Assembly: GCF_001858025.1 (NCBI RefSeq)
Contig: NZ_LZQD01000001.1
Location: forward strand, 1,445,151 to 1,509,150
Source of the DNA: Trichormus sp. NMC-1
GTDB taxonomy: Bacteria > Cyanobacteriota > Cyanobacteriia > Cyanobacteriales > Nostocaceae
DNA length: 64,000 nt
Direction of reading: 5' to 3'
Below are positions 55,115-64,000 of this stretch, one piece after another. The notes under the pieces were generated by a model that saw nothing but the letters and a program-made list of their open reading frames with translations, had not been told where the DNA came from and ran no database searches. A program made the position numbers and the translations under genes. Numbering within the stretch: the first letter of the stretch is position 1; the number at the start of each line of letters is the position of its first letter.

Positions 55115-56527
55115 ATGTCAGAATTGTTGGCTAATACTGGAACGATCGCTGCTATAGCTACTGCTGTTGTCCCTCAACAAGGTAGTGTGGGGATTGTGCG
55201 GGTTTCTGGTGATCATGCGATAGCGATCGCACAAACTCTATTTTCTGCACCTGGAAAACAAGTTTGGTCAAGTCACCGCATTCTCTATGGTTACATCCGT
55301 CAACCCCAAACTAAGCAAGTTGTTGATGAAGCTTTATTGCTGATTATGAAAGCACCCCGTTCTTTTACTCGTGAAGATGTGGTGGAATTTCATTGTCACG
55401 GGGGAATTATGGCGGTACAACAAGTATTGCAACTATGTTTAGAAAATGGTGCAAGATTAGCGCAACCGGGAGAATTTACATTAAGAGCGTTTTTAAATGG
55501 ACGTTTAGATTTAACCCAAGCTGAAAGTATTGCAGATTTAGTTGGTGCGAAATCTCCCCAAGCAGCACAAACGGCTTTAGCTGGTTTACAGGGAAAATTA
55601 GCTCAACCAATTAGAAATTTACGCGCTCAATGTTTGGATATTTTAGCGGAAATTGAAGCGCGGATTGATTTTGAGGAGGATTTACCACCTTTAGATGAGC
55701 AAAGAATTATTTCCGAGATTGATCAAGTTACGTTGGAAATTACCAAGTTATTAGCGACAAAAGATAAAGGTGAATTATTGCGAACTGGGTTAAAAGTAGC
55801 GATAGTTGGTCGTCCCAATGTGGGAAAATCGAGTTTATTGAATGCATGGAGTCAGAGCGATCGCGCTATCGTCACAGATTTACCCGGTACAACCCGTGAT
55901 GTGGTGGAATCTCAGCTAGTTGTGGGGGGGATTCCTATCCAGGTTTTAGATACAGCAGGGATTCGGGAGACAGTAGATCAGGTAGAAAAAATAGGAGTAG
56001 AGCGATCGCGTCGTGCTGCGAGTGCTGCTGATTTAGTATTATTGACTATAGATGCTTCCGCAGGTTGGACAGATGCAGATCAAGAAATTTATGAACAAGT
56101 AAAACACCGTCCGGTGATTTTGGTAATTAATAAAATTGATCTTTTAGGAAACAATCATGTAGAGACGTTGCATGCAACGTCTCTACAATTGAAATATCCC
56201 CAAATAATTAACCAAGTTGTAAAAACAGCAGCAGCGCAAAATCAAGGAATTGATGGTTTAGAAATAGCGATTTTAGAAATAGTTCAAGCAGGAAAAGTGC
56301 AAGCTGCTGATATGGATTTAGCGATTAATCAAAGACAAGCCGCAGCTTTAACAAAAGCGAAAATTGATTTAGAACAAGTGCAAAGAACAATTATCGAACA
56401 GTTACCTTTAGATTTTTGGACAATTGATTTAAGAGGAGCGATTTATGCGTTGGGAGAAATTACTGGGGAAGAGGTGACAGAATCAGTTTTAGATCGGATT
56501 TTTAGTAGGTTCTGTATTGGGAAATAA
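55115..56527 (+). CDS. mnmE: tRNA modification GTPase MnmE
   Basis: With MnmG it installs 5-aminomethyl-type groups on the wobble uridine of certain tRNAs. The 470-residue protein has the N-terminal formyl-THF-binding domain ([20 protein letters not shown]), helical domain, and inserted G domain with GRPNVGKSS (G1), [10 protein letters not shown] (G2), DTAG (G3) and NKID (G4). It ends with the catalytic Cys motif FCIGK. Between G4 and G5 an extra stretch [12 protein letters not shown] is encoded by a perfect 28-bp palindrome. The gene sits between two inverted MITE copies about 3.4 kb apart. No mnmG is nearby. Confidence 0.94.
   Translation: MSELLANTGTIAAIATAVVPQQGSVGIVRVSGDHAIAIAQTLFSAPGKQVWSSHRILYGYIRQPQTKQVVDEALLLIMKAPRSFTREDVVEFHCHGGIMAVQQVLQLCLENGARLAQPGEFTLRAFLNGRLDLTQAESIADLVGAKSPQAAQTALAGLQGKLAQPIRNLRAQCLDILAEIEARIDFEEDLPPLDEQRIISEIDQVTLEITKLLATKDKGELLRTGLKVAIVGRPNVGKSSLLNAWSQSDRAIVTDLPGTTRDVVESQLVVGGIPIQVLDTAGIRETVDQVEKIGVERSRRAASAADLVLLTIDASAGWTDADQEIYEQVKHRPVILVINKIDLLGNNHVETLHATSLQLKYPQIINQVVKTAAAQNQGIDGLEIAILEIVQAGKVQAADMDLAINQRQAAALTKAKIDLEQVQRTIIEQLPLDFWTIDLRGAIYALGEITGEEVTESVLDRIFSRFCIGK
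56159..56186. repeat. Perfect 28-bp palindrome inside mnmE
   Basis: The sequence gtagagacgttgca followed by its exact reverse complement. This is a familiar Nostocales interspersed repeat, normally intergenic. Here it codes for [10 protein letters not shown] in the GTPase domain without breaking the frame. Confidence 0.85.
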
Positions 56528-56540
56528 GTCAACGATTTGA

Positions 56541-56632
56541 GTTTCCATCCCCTTGCGGGGAAGTGGTTTTGGAAAGCGGTTTTTCTTTTTTGCTAGATGT
56601 TGAAGAACAAAAAGTTTCCATCCCCTTGCGGG
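56541..56632. CRISPR. Possible remnant of a CRISPR array
   Basis: gtttccatccccttgcgggg starts at 56541 and again at 56614, a period of 73 bp, which fits a 36-37-base repeat plus a 36-37-base spacer. The first unit reads on to ggaaag at 56576. The second is cut off after about 19 bases and runs into a GC-rich dispersed repeat. Similar repeats occur in cyanobacterial CRISPRs. With only one full unit and no cas genes nearby, a chance or repeat-derived origin is possible. Confidence 0.35.
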
Positions 56633-56686
56633 GGAGGGGGTTGGGGGTGGGGTTCTTGTATCTCACTCAACCGAGAACCGCTATAT
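56625..56686 (+). repeat. Dispersed GC-rich repeat, copy 3
   Basis: Same orientation as copy 2 (25860-25936) and identical to it from gggggttgggggtgggg to caaccgagaaccgctatat. Confidence 0.65.
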
Positions 56687-56753
56687 AACTGGTGATCAAA
56701 TCCCAGTTTTTATCCTGTAAATCCTTTAATCCTGGAAATCCTGATTCAGACAA

Positions 56754-57947
56754 TTAAACCTTATCCTTTACTGGTGTGGCAATACCACGCTTTAGCAAAC
56801 CCGCTTCTAGTTCCTGAATAAATCGCAAATCTTCCACTAATAAAGGTTTTTCATCTTTCAATAATGGTTTTTTTTCTAAAAAAGTAAACGCTTGACGGAA
56901 TTGAATAGGACTAGCTTTAATTGGTGAATCAAAATGACAAGAAATAATTTGCTCAAAATCCCAACTTGCAACTTTATCAGCCCAGTCTAATACTTGTTTT
57001 GGTGCTTGGGGAAGAATGAGAATTTGTAAAATCGGTGCTACAAAAGGGCGACCATTTCCCGACAACGCATCAAAAGACTGTTGCCAGTTATTTTGCCAGC
57101 GAAAAGGAAATAAACCAAAGTAAGCTTTAGGAGAATGATCTGGAGCTTTTTTAGCATCTTTCCATATTTCTCTGATTCCCATAATTTCTAAAGCACTGGG
57201 ACGAAAATAAATTGCAAACAAAGATATTTTCTGCCATCCTTGACGACGATTTTTTTGATTATCTTCTATAATTTCTTGTCCATGTTCTCTAGCGTGAAAT
57301 AATAAAGGATATGGTTCTAATTGTAAGATTTCTGGTGGTTCTTCTTTGACTGAAATTATAGTATCTGTTAATAAAAGAGTGCGCGATGGTTTGTGAAATA
57401 ATGCCACTTCCACAAAAGCGCCTTTTCCTAAATTTATATCTAAAATTTTATATTCAAATTCATCACCAAAAGGATTTTGATGAATATTTTCCGTTAGTTC
57501 TAAAGTTCGTTTTTGGGGAAAGCCAAGCCAACTCAGTGGTAAATTAAATGGGAAACTCCACTGGTGAGGTGCAACATAAACTACAGCTTGGGGAAATTTT
57601 CTCGCAAAGGGGCCAACAAAGATTTTATGCTCTAAACCAGAACTGGTAGGCAAAATGATATATTTAACTTCACCGTGCTTTGCTACCAACTCTTGAATCA
57701 AACGAATACATTCTCCTGTGGGTGCGACAGGTGCATAAACTAAAAGACCACCTGCTTGCAGCTTGATGACGGTCATCCGAATTGGTACAATGGTGTACAG
57801 AATGCCTTGTAACTGGTCAAATGTCCAAACGCTATCCTTGACTATTTCCCGTCGAACTGTTCGTCGCTTACCGTAGGGATAAAGTGGTAGTGCAGGCCAA
57901 AAAGGCCATGACCAATCTTGCTGATTTATGCTTTCCTGGGCGTTCAT
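56754..57947 (-). CDS. DUF4336 protein (metallo-beta-lactamase-like)
   Basis: A 397-residue protein of the DUF4336 family, common in cyanobacteria and plants and distantly related to metallo-beta-lactamase folds. Landmarks are the N-terminal WPFWPALPLYPYGKRRTVRR and VWTFDQLQGILYTIVPIRMT, the middle YIILPTSSGLEHKIFVGPFA with a possible metal-binding His (SGLEH), and DTIISV. The classical HxHxDH motif is not present, so hydrolase activity is uncertain. It is convergent with mnmE. No role is known. Confidence 0.8.
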   Translation of the reverse strand: MNAQESINQQDWSWPFWPALPLYPYGKRRTVRREIVKDSVWTFDQLQGILYTIVPIRMTVIKLQAGGLLVYAPVAPTGECIRLIQELVAKHGEVKYIILPTSSGLEHKIFVGPFARKFPQAVVYVAPHQWSFPFNLPLSWLGFPQKRTLELTENIHQNPFGDEFEYKILDINLGKGAFVEVALFHKPSRTLLLTDTIISVKEEPPEILQLEPYPLLFHAREHGQEIIEDNQKNRRQGWQKISLFAIYFRPSALEIMGIREIWKDAKKAPDHSPKAYFGLFPFRWQNNWQQSFDALSGNGRPFVAPILQILILPQAPKQVLDWADKVASWDFEQIISCHFDSPIKASPIQFRQAFTFLEKKPLLKDEKPLLVEDLRFIQELEAGLLKRGIATPVKDKV

Positions 57948-58022
57948 TGTTTTTTAATCAAATGTGTCTTTCCCATTTCTACAGAAATCCTAAATCATTT
58001 CTGAAAAATTTTCAGTTGTCTA

Positions 58023-58188
58023 AGAGGATGTTTGAAAAGTTGCAAATTATACTCTAAACCCCTCTCCAAACCTCTCCCCCACAGGGAGAGAGGCTTTGAT
58101 TCTTACTCCCCTTCCCTGGTAGGGAAGGGGTTGGGGGTTAGGTTCTGAGACTTTTGATGTTACCAAAAATACTTTTAAAACATCCTCT
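58023..58188. mobile_element. MITE-like element, copy B (inverted relative to copy A)
   Basis: A 166-bp unit with ends AGAGGATG / CATCCTCT flanked by TA on both sides (58021-58022 and 58189-58190), the target duplication expected for IS630/Tc1-type elements. The sequence is nearly identical to the reverse complement of 54468-54633. Confidence 0.78.
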
Positions 58189-58327
58189 TACACTGGCAAG
58201 GGAGTAGTAACGCTGATTTAGTGCAGAAGGCTAAGTTTTTAATTTTTAATTTCATTCTGCGGTACTAGCATCTAGTATCTATGTAGTGTAAAAATATTCC
58301 TACCTCAATAGGCTCAAAACAAGAATT

Positions 58328-59074
58328 ATGACTATGCATTCTAATTTGCAACGTGCGTTTGCTAACCGCAGTGTTCTGAAAGTGATTAGCGGTTTGAATA
58401 ATTTCAACGCCCAAAGTGTTGCTGCTACTGTGAAAGCGGCTGAATTTGGTGGTGCAACTTTTGTTGATATTGCTGCTGATGCAGCTTTGGTGAAATTAGC
58501 TAAAAGTTTAACAAGTTTACCAGTTTGTGTTTCAGCAGTTGAACCTGAAAAATTTGTTCAAGCAGTAGCTGCTGGTGCTGATTTGATTGAAATCGGTAAT
58601 TTCGATTCTTTTTACGCTCAAGGTCGTAGATTTGAAGCTGAGGAAGTTTTAGCCCTAACTCGCCAAACCCGCGCCTTGTTACCCGAAATTACCCTATCTG
58701 TTACCGTTCCTCACATCCTGGAATTAGACCAACAGGTACAACTAGCTGAGGAATTGGTAAAAGCTGGTGCTGATATCATCCAAACCGAAGGCGGTACTAG
58801 CAGTCAACCCTCTCACGGTGGTACTTTGGGATTAATTGAAAAAGCTGCTCCTACTTTGGCGGCAGCTTATGAAATTTCCCGTGTAGTTTCTGTTCCTGTA
58901 TTGTGTGCTTCTGGCATTTCTAATGTGACTGCACCTTTAGCGATCGCATCTGGTGCGGCTGGTGTTGGTGTCGGTTCTGCTATTAACCAACTCAATAGCG
59001 ATATTGCTATGATTGCCGCAGTTCGTGGCTTGGTGGAAGCTCTAGCAACCGCAAACGTTCGTACATTTGCATAG
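58328..59074 (+). CDS. ycf23: Ycf23/DUF561 TIM-barrel protein
   Basis: A 248-residue (beta/alpha)8-barrel protein of the DUF561 family, the cyanobacterial counterpart of plastid Ycf23. Visible landmarks are LKVISGLNNFNAQSVAATVK, GATFVDIAADAALV, DLIEIGNFDSFY, GADIIQTEGGTSS and the phosphate-binding-like VLCASGISNVTAPLAIASGA. The barrel and Gly-rich C-terminal loop suggest a phosphorylated ligand, but no activity is known. It stands between copy B of the MITE-like element and tandem repeats. Confidence 0.88.
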   Translation: MTMHSNLQRAFANRSVLKVISGLNNFNAQSVAATVKAAEFGGATFVDIAADAALVKLAKSLTSLPVCVSAVEPEKFVQAVAAGADLIEIGNFDSFYAQGRRFEAEEVLALTRQTRALLPEITLSVTVPHILELDQQVQLAEELVKAGADIIQTEGGTSSQPSHGGTLGLIEKAAPTLAAAYEISRVVSVPVLCASGISNVTAPLAIASGAAGVGVGSAINQLNSDIAMIAAVRGLVEALATANVRTFA

Positions 59075-59081
59075 ATTTTTA

Positions 59082-59123
<42 letters not shown>

Positions 59124-59141
59124 AAGAATTAATTGGTTTCA

Positions 59142-59175
59142 CCCTGCTCCCTGCTCCCTGCTCCCTGCTCCCTGC
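59142..59175. repeat. 7-bp tandem repeat (ctccctg)
   Basis: About four to five copies of ctccctg just before the stop of the convergent aminotransferase gene. Complementary in part to nearby purine repeats. Confidence 0.7.
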
Positions 59176-59186
59176 CTCCTTTCCTT

Positions 59187-60335
59187 CTAGCTTAAACAAT
59201 CTTTCAAAGCATAAATCACCTGATCTTGCTGTTCTTGTCTCAGTTCTGGGAACATGGGCAGAGAGATGACTTCATGACAGGCTTGCTCAGATATTGGCAA
59301 TTGTCCGGGCTGATAGCCTAAATTTTGATAAACTGGCTGTAAATGTAAAGGACGGGGATAGTAAAGCATGGAGCTTACTCCTTTATCTTGTAATTGACTC
59401 CGTACCCAGTCCCGATATTTCGCACTTGCACCATTTCTTCCCTCACCAGAAATACGAATGGTGTATTGATTCCAGACTCCTACTCCTCCTAGTAATTCTT
59501 GGGGTGCGACGATACCGGGAATCTGACTGAGGAATTGATAATAATAAGCTGCGATTTGTTGTCGTTGTTTGTTCCAAGTATCTAAATAGCGCAGTTTGAT
59601 TTGCAGAATTACAGCTTGGATAGAGTCTAATCGGCTATTCACACCGATTTCTTCGTGAATATATCTTTCTTTACTGCCATGTTCCCGTAATACTCTCAAC
59701 TTGGCTGCGATCGCACTATCATTAGTTGTAATTGCGCCACCATCACCACAACCACCCAGATTCTTGGTTGGGTAGAAACTAAAACAGCCAATGTGTCCAA
59801 TGCTGCCAACTTTTTGTTCATCCCAAGTTGCACCTGTGGCTTGCGCGCAATCTTCAATTACTGCTAAATTGTGAGCTTGTGCGATCGCCATTAATCCTGT
59901 CATATCCACAGGTAGTCCGAACAAGTGAACCGGCAGAATAGCCTTGGTTTTGGGTGTAATTGCGGCTGCAACTTGTTCTACATCTAAATTAAACGTAGTT
60001 GCATCAATATCCACAAACACCGGTTTTGCACCCACAGCACTGATGACTTCCGTCGTCGCAAAAAAGGTGAAAGGTGTGGTAATAACTTCATCACCTGCAC
60101 CAATTTCTAGAACCCGTAGCGCCAGATAAAGCGCATCAGTACCAGAATTACAAGCTACACATTCACTTACACCATGATAAGCAGCAAACTGGCGCTCAAA
60201 GCCTTCAACTACTGGCCCACCAATATAACGCCCAGAAGTCAGAACTTCTAACACAGCAGTACTCACTTCTGCCTGAATGGTGGCATATTGCTGCTTGATA
60301 TCAAAGGCAGGGATGGAATTTACACTTTGGATCAT
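59187..60335 (-). CDS. DegT/DnrJ/EryC1/StrS sugar aminotransferase
   Basis: A 382-residue PLP enzyme that aminates a keto sugar nucleotide in polysaccharide, lipopolysaccharide or secondary-metabolite synthesis. Landmarks are IPAFDIKQQYATIQAEV, SGRYIGGPVVEGFE, NSGTDALYLAL, VIEDCAQATGATWDEQKVG with the cofactor Asp, and FSFYPTKNLGGCGDGG with the PLP-binding Lys. The C-terminal Tyr-Pro-Pro segment (YYPRPLHLQPVYQNLGY) matches the family end. No sugar-nucleotide partner is adjacent. Confidence 0.9.
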   Translation of the reverse strand: MIQSVNSIPAFDIKQQYATIQAEVSTAVLEVLTSGRYIGGPVVEGFERQFAAYHGVSECVACNSGTDALYLALRVLEIGAGDEVITTPFTFFATTEVISAVGAKPVFVDIDATTFNLDVEQVAAAITPKTKAILPVHLFGLPVDMTGLMAIAQAHNLAVIEDCAQATGATWDEQKVGSIGHIGCFSFYPTKNLGGCGDGGAITTNDSAIAAKLRVLREHGSKERYIHEEIGVNSRLDSIQAVILQIKLRYLDTWNKQRQQIAAYYYQFLSQIPGIVAPQELLGGVGVWNQYTIRISGEGRNGASAKYRDWVRSQLQDKGVSSMLYYPRPLHLQPVYQNLGYQPGQLPISEQACHEVISLPMFPELRQEQQDQVIYALKDCLS

Positions 60336-60715
60336 AAGTTTTTATTTTAATGCAGATACAAAAGATACACTTTTACGGGCGCTGTTAGCTAATTAAATTT
60401 TTCCCAAAAATCTGAAAAGCGCGATCGCTCAAAATACTCATTTGTTCAGGGTTTTTACGGAATTTACCGGAAGATTAAGTGATAGAACCTCTCAAATTTG
60501 TTCAATATTCAAAATAACTGCTATAGCAGGTGACAGGGAACAGGTGACAGGTGACAGTGCTAGAAGCCTTTTAGTGTCTAAGTTTTAGGATTAGTTGATG
60601 TCCTAACCGCCTTGTCCGTTGCTATAACTGCCATGATAAATACAGACGATTTAGAATTTTGAATAGTTCTTGTGTAGGCTGTTGTAAGCAAACAATCCCC
60701 GGAAGTAGAGAAACC
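60336..60715. other. Divergent intergenic region, nothing distinct seen
   Basis: About 380 bp between the aminotransferase and the FetB-like permease. It has one HIP1 octamer (gcgatcgc) and short gtgacag/gggaacag direct repeats at about 60530-60560. No RNA gene or ORF is supported. Confidence 0.4.
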
Positions 60716-61492
60716 ATGCCGGATTTGATCAAATTGGATATTGTGGATTTAGCTTTAGCTGTAGCATTAATAGCGATCGCTATTGGTTTATCTGCCTGGG
60801 AAAAGTTAGGACTAGAGTTAAACTTAGCTTTAGCCACCGGTAGAACCATCCTACAACTCATCGTTTTAGGATACGTTTTAGACTTCATCTTTGCTATTAA
60901 CAACGTTTGGGCTGTTTTGGGGATTTTAACAATCATGCTGACAATTACGGCGATTGTCGCACGAAATCGCATCAGCCAAAAAATTCCTCTGGTACTCCCT
61001 TTAGTCTGGGGAGCAATTTTCGTCAGCACAGCCTTAACATTGCTTTACACAAACTTTTTGATTATCCAACCAGACAGATGGTACGAGCCACGTTATATCA
61101 TTCCCTTAGCAGGTATTTTGCTTGGTAATGGTATGAATGCCGCAGCAGTAGCAGGGGAAAGGCTTGTGAGTGCTATTAACCAATTTCCCACGGAAATAGA
61201 AACACATTTAAGTTTAGGCGCTACTCCCCAGCAAGCAATTAGTCTTTACCGCAAAGATGCAATTAGAGCCGCATTGCTTCCTACCTTGAATCAAATGATG
61301 CTCATAGGTATGGTAACAATACCAACTTTCACCAGTGGACAATTATTAGCTGGAGTCACAGCTTTGGAGGCTGTATCTTATGAAATTGTGATTATGTTTA
61401 TGGTTATTGTCGCAAATTTACTGACGACAATTTTAGTGACTAAAGGTTTATGTCGTCAATTTTTTAATGATGCTATGCAGTTGGTGAGGTAA
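60716..61492 (+). CDS. FetB-like ABC transporter permease (UPF0014)
   Basis: A 258-residue integral membrane protein of the UPF0014/FetB family, with about seven helices. FetAB is associated with iron export in E. coli. Landmarks are ATGRTILQLIVLGYVLDFIF, PLAGILLGNGMNAAAVAGER, LGATPQQAISLYRKDAIRAA and PTFTSGQLLAGVTALEAVSY. The matching ATPase gene (fetA type) is not adjacent. Start at the ATG at 60716; a TTG 19 codons earlier is in frame but less likely. The transported substrate is unknown. Confidence 0.85.
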   Translation: MPDLIKLDIVDLALAVALIAIAIGLSAWEKLGLELNLALATGRTILQLIVLGYVLDFIFAINNVWAVLGILTIMLTITAIVARNRISQKIPLVLPLVWGAIFVSTALTLLYTNFLIIQPDRWYEPRYIIPLAGILLGNGMNAAAVAGERLVSAINQFPTEIETHLSLGATPQQAISLYRKDAIRAALLPTLNQMMLIGMVTIPTFTSGQLLAGVTALEAVSYEIVIMFMVIVANLLTTILVTKGLCRQFFNDAMQLVR

Positions 61493-61649
61493 TACCAAGT
61501 TGCGTTCAAACATCAAAAATTCCCTTGAAAATTTGATTAGATGTAAATTAGACATCGGGTATTGGGTAGACTAAATAATAATAAGCACGTTGTACGCACT
61601 CGTAACGTGATTTATATCAACTAGTTGTCTTTAACCTCTACCTAATCGC

Positions 61650-63992
61650 ATGGACTCTGATAAAAAATCCCTCAGTGAACGTGACATTTGTACCAAATAC
61701 ATCACCCCTGCCATAGTCCAAACAGCCGGCTGGGATTTACACACCCAAATCCGTGAAGAAGTCACCTTTACCGCAGGACGGGTTTATGTAAGAGGTAAAT
61801 TAGTCACAAGAGGAGAAAGTAAACGCGCTGATTATATTCTTTCTTACAAACCTAATCTAAAAATTGCTGTTATTGAAGCCAAAGATAATAACCACAGTGT
61901 AGGAAGTGGAATGCAGCAAGCACTCAAATATGCAGAAATGTTAGATATACCTTTTGTTTATAGTTCCAATGGTGACGCATTTTTGGAACATGATAACACT
62001 GTGACATCAGGAATGATAACAAGAGAAATTCCTTTAGATAAATTTCCCACACCGGCAGAATTATGGCAACGTTACTGTAAATGGCGAAATATTGATGATG
62101 AATTACAGCCCATTGTGACTCAAAGTTATTATGATGATGGCAGTGGTAAATCACCCCGTTATTATCAACAGATTGCCATTAATAGAACTGTAGAAGCCAT
62201 TGCTAAAGGTGAAAACAGGATATTATTAGTTATGGCTACTGGCACGGGTAAAACCTTCACAGCCTTTCAAATTATTTGGCGGTTATGGAAATCTAAAACC
62301 AAGACGAGAATCTTATTTTTAGCAGATAGAAATATTCTCATAGACCAAACTAAAACCAACGACTTTAAACCTTTTGGTTCTGCTATGACGAAAATAACTA
62401 AACGTCAAGTAGATAAATCCTATGAAATTTATTTAGCCCTATATCAAGGTGTATCAGGAACAGAAGAAGCGAAAAATATTTATAAACAATTCTCTAGGGG
62501 ATTTTTTGATTTAATTGTCATTGATGAATGTCATCGCGGTAGCGCGGCTGATGATTCCGCATGGCGAGAAATTTTAGAATACTTTTCTGCGGCTACTCAA
62601 ATCGGTTTAACAGCTACACCCAAGGAAACTAAAGAGGTTTCTAACATAGATTATTTTGGCGAACCAATTTATATTTATTCTCTCAAACAAGGGATAGAAG
62701 ATGGATTTTTAGCTCCTTATAAAGTTGTCAGAATTGATATTGATAAAGATTTAGAAGGCTGGCAACCAGCACCAGGAGAATTAGATAAATATTATCAATT
62801 AATTGAAGATAAACTTTACACCCACAAAGATATTAACCGCACATTGGTATTAGAAAATCGAGATATCTTAGTTGCTAAAAAGATTACCGAATTTCTCAAA
62901 GCTACCAACCGATTTGATAAAACTATTGTTTTCTGTGAAGATATAGATCACGCCGAAAGAATGCGCTGTGCCTTAATTAATGAAAATAGTGATTTAGTTT
63001 CCCAAAATCGTAAATATATTATGCGAATTACGGGAGATGATGAACAGGGAAAAGCGGAATTAGATAATTTTATTTTACCAGAAAGTTCCTATCCAGTCAT
63101 TGTGACAACTTCTAAATTAATGACTACAGGAATAGATGCCCAAACCTGTAAATTAATTGTTTTAGATAAAAACATTGGTTCAATGACAGAGTTTAAACAA
63201 ATTATTGGGAGAGGGACAAGAATTAATGAAGAATTTGATAAAACATATTTCACAATTATAGATTTTAAAAAGGCGACTAAAAAGTTTGATGACCCAGATT
63301 TTGATGGTGAACCTGTACAAATATATGAACCAAAAACAGGGGAGTCTCCCGTACCTCCAGATGATGATGATGGTAGTACAGATAATGGAAATAATATTGA
63401 TGATTTACCTGAAAAATCAGGACAAAAGCGAGTTAAATTTGTACCTGTAGATGTGGATGTTAATATAATTTCTGAAAGGACACTTTATCGTAGTAAAGAT
63501 GGTAAATTAATCACCGAATCTATTAAAGACTATACTCGGAAAACTGTCCAACAAGAATTTACGACTTTAGATAAATTTCTGCGTCGTTGGAATGCAGCAG
63601 AACAGAAACAAGCTATTATTCAAGAATTGAATGAACAGGGAATTTTATTAGAAGCATTAGCACAGGAAGTTGGCAAAGATTTTGACCCTTTTGATTTAAT
63701 TTGTCATGTAGCTTTTGACCAACCTGCATTAAGTCGTAAAGAACGGGCTAAAAAGGTACGTCAGCGTGATTATTTTCATAAATATAGTGAAAAAGCCCGT
63801 GCGGTTATAGATGGACTTTTAGATAAATATGCAGATGAGGGGATTGAAAATATTGAAAATATAAATGATTTAAGAGTGCAACCGTTTGATAAGATAGGTA
63901 CGCCTATAGAAATTGTCAATTTATTTGGTAATAAACAAAAGTATTTAGAAGCATTACAGGAGTTAAAAAATCAACTTTATATGGCATCATAA
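61650..63992 (+). CDS. hsdR: Type I restriction enzyme R subunit (EcoEI-like)
   Basis: Motor and nuclease subunit of a type I restriction-modification system. The N-terminal PD-(D/E)XK nuclease has Asp61, Glu76 and Lys78 (ADYILSY, VIEAKD). Superfamily 2 helicase motifs follow: MATGTGKT (195-202), IDECH (291-295), GLTATP and the late motif [11 protein letters not shown]. The acidic linker [14 protein letters not shown] leads to the EcoEI-type C-terminal domain ([20 protein letters not shown], then [16 protein letters not shown]). At 780 residues it is full length, ending 8 bp before the window edge. No hsdM or hsdS is in the window, so whether the system is complete depends on sequence to the right. 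Confidence 0.92.
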   Translation: MDSDKKSLSERDICTKYITPAIVQTAGWDLHTQIREEVTFTAGRVYVRGKLVTRGESKRADYILSYKPNLKIAVIEAKDNNHSVGSGMQQALKYAEMLDIPFVYSSNGDAFLEHDNTVTSGMITREIPLDKFPTPAELWQRYCKWRNIDDELQPIVTQSYYDDGSGKSPRYYQQIAINRTVEAIAKGENRILLVMATGTGKTFTAFQIIWRLWKSKTKTRILFLADRNILIDQTKTNDFKPFGSAMTKITKRQVDKSYEIYLALYQGVSGTEEAKNIYKQFSRGFFDLIVIDECHRGSAADDSAWREILEYFSAATQIGLTATPKETKEVSNIDYFGEPIYIYSLKQGIEDGFLAPYKVVRIDIDKDLEGWQPAPGELDKYYQLIEDKLYTHKDINRTLVLENRDILVAKKITEFLKATNRFDKTIVFCEDIDHAERMRCALINENSDLVSQNRKYIMRITGDDEQGKAELDNFILPESSYPVIVTTSKLMTTGIDAQTCKLIVLDKNIGSMTEFKQIIGRGTRINEEFDKTYFTIIDFKKATKKFDDPDFDGEPVQIYEPKTGESPVPPDDDDGSTDNGNNIDDLPEKSGQKRVKFVPVDVDVNIISERTLYRSKDGKLITESIKDYTRKTVQQEFTTLDKFLRRWNAAEQKQAIIQELNEQGILLEALAQEVGKDFDPFDLICHVAFDQPALSRKERAKKVRQRDYFHKYSEKARAVIDGLLDKYADEGIENIENINDLRVQPFDKIGTPIEIVNLFGNKQKYLEALQELKNQLYMAS

Positions 63993-64000
63993 TTCTGTCA

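Noticed and set aside
61650-63992. A complete type I restriction-modification operon
   Set aside because: Only the R subunit is present. hsdM and hsdS would have to lie beyond the right edge, so completeness is not claimed.

Overview
The window looks like chromosome from a filamentous, probably heterocyst-forming cyanobacterium of the Nostoc/Anabaena type. Direct signs are frequent HIP1 octamers (gcgatcgc), a beta-carboxysome operon (ccmK-ccmK-ccmL-ccmM-ccmN-ccmO), an NDH-1 CO2-uptake module (ndhF-ndhD-chp), a desC-desA-desB acyl-lipid desaturase cluster, Psb35, Ycf23/DUF561, a BciB-type divinyl reductase, a DevB/DevC export pair, an InvA-like neutral invertase, and the short tandem and palindromic repeats typical of Nostocales intergenic DNA. 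Nothing fixes the species.

Layout. 1-10.4 kb: an envelope or glycolipid-like block (DevB and DevC without an adjacent DevA, an SDR epimerase, a DUF2141 protein, a GT2 and a GT4 glycosyltransferase, then on the other strand a GMC oxidoreductase and a classical SDR). 10.9-25.6 kb: mixed housekeeping genes (TPR protein, a divergent PstB-like ATPase, a membrane cytochrome b, a TSUP permease with DUF1634, Nudix, folK, a class A PBP with an Arg-rich tail, a CPA2 antiporter with UspA domains, psb35, a TerB-like protein, rsmB). 25.6-34.8 kb: an accessory, rearranged zone. It holds an IS-derived element (26213-27848) whose interior is a circularly permuted, nearly identical copy of parts of the neighbouring WD40-J/bciB locus, an InvA-like invertase, a glycine-rich WD40-J protein, a fused antitoxin/PIN remnant, a small secreted Gly/Ala-rich protein, bciB, and a GxxExxY gene framed by 35-bp inverted repeats. 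34.8-39.6 kb: a PLP lyase and the three desaturases. 39.8-51.0 kb: inorganic-carbon acquisition. The CO2-hydrating NDH-1 module diverges from the carboxysome shell and scaffold operon, and a LysR regulator follows. 51.2-64 kb: a DUF4139 protein, an OLD-like AAA ATPase with a short TOPRIM-like partner, mnmE between two inverted MITE copies, DUF4336, Ycf23, a DegT aminotransferase, a FetB-like permease, and a type I restriction R subunit at the right edge.

The carbon genes form one functional unit. NDH-1 with NdhD/NdhF/Chp turns cytosolic CO2 into bicarbonate, and CcmM/CcmN/CcmK/CcmL/CcmO build the carboxysome that uses it. The most unusual part of the window is 26.2-34.8 kb, where an IS carries duplicated fragments of nearby genes.
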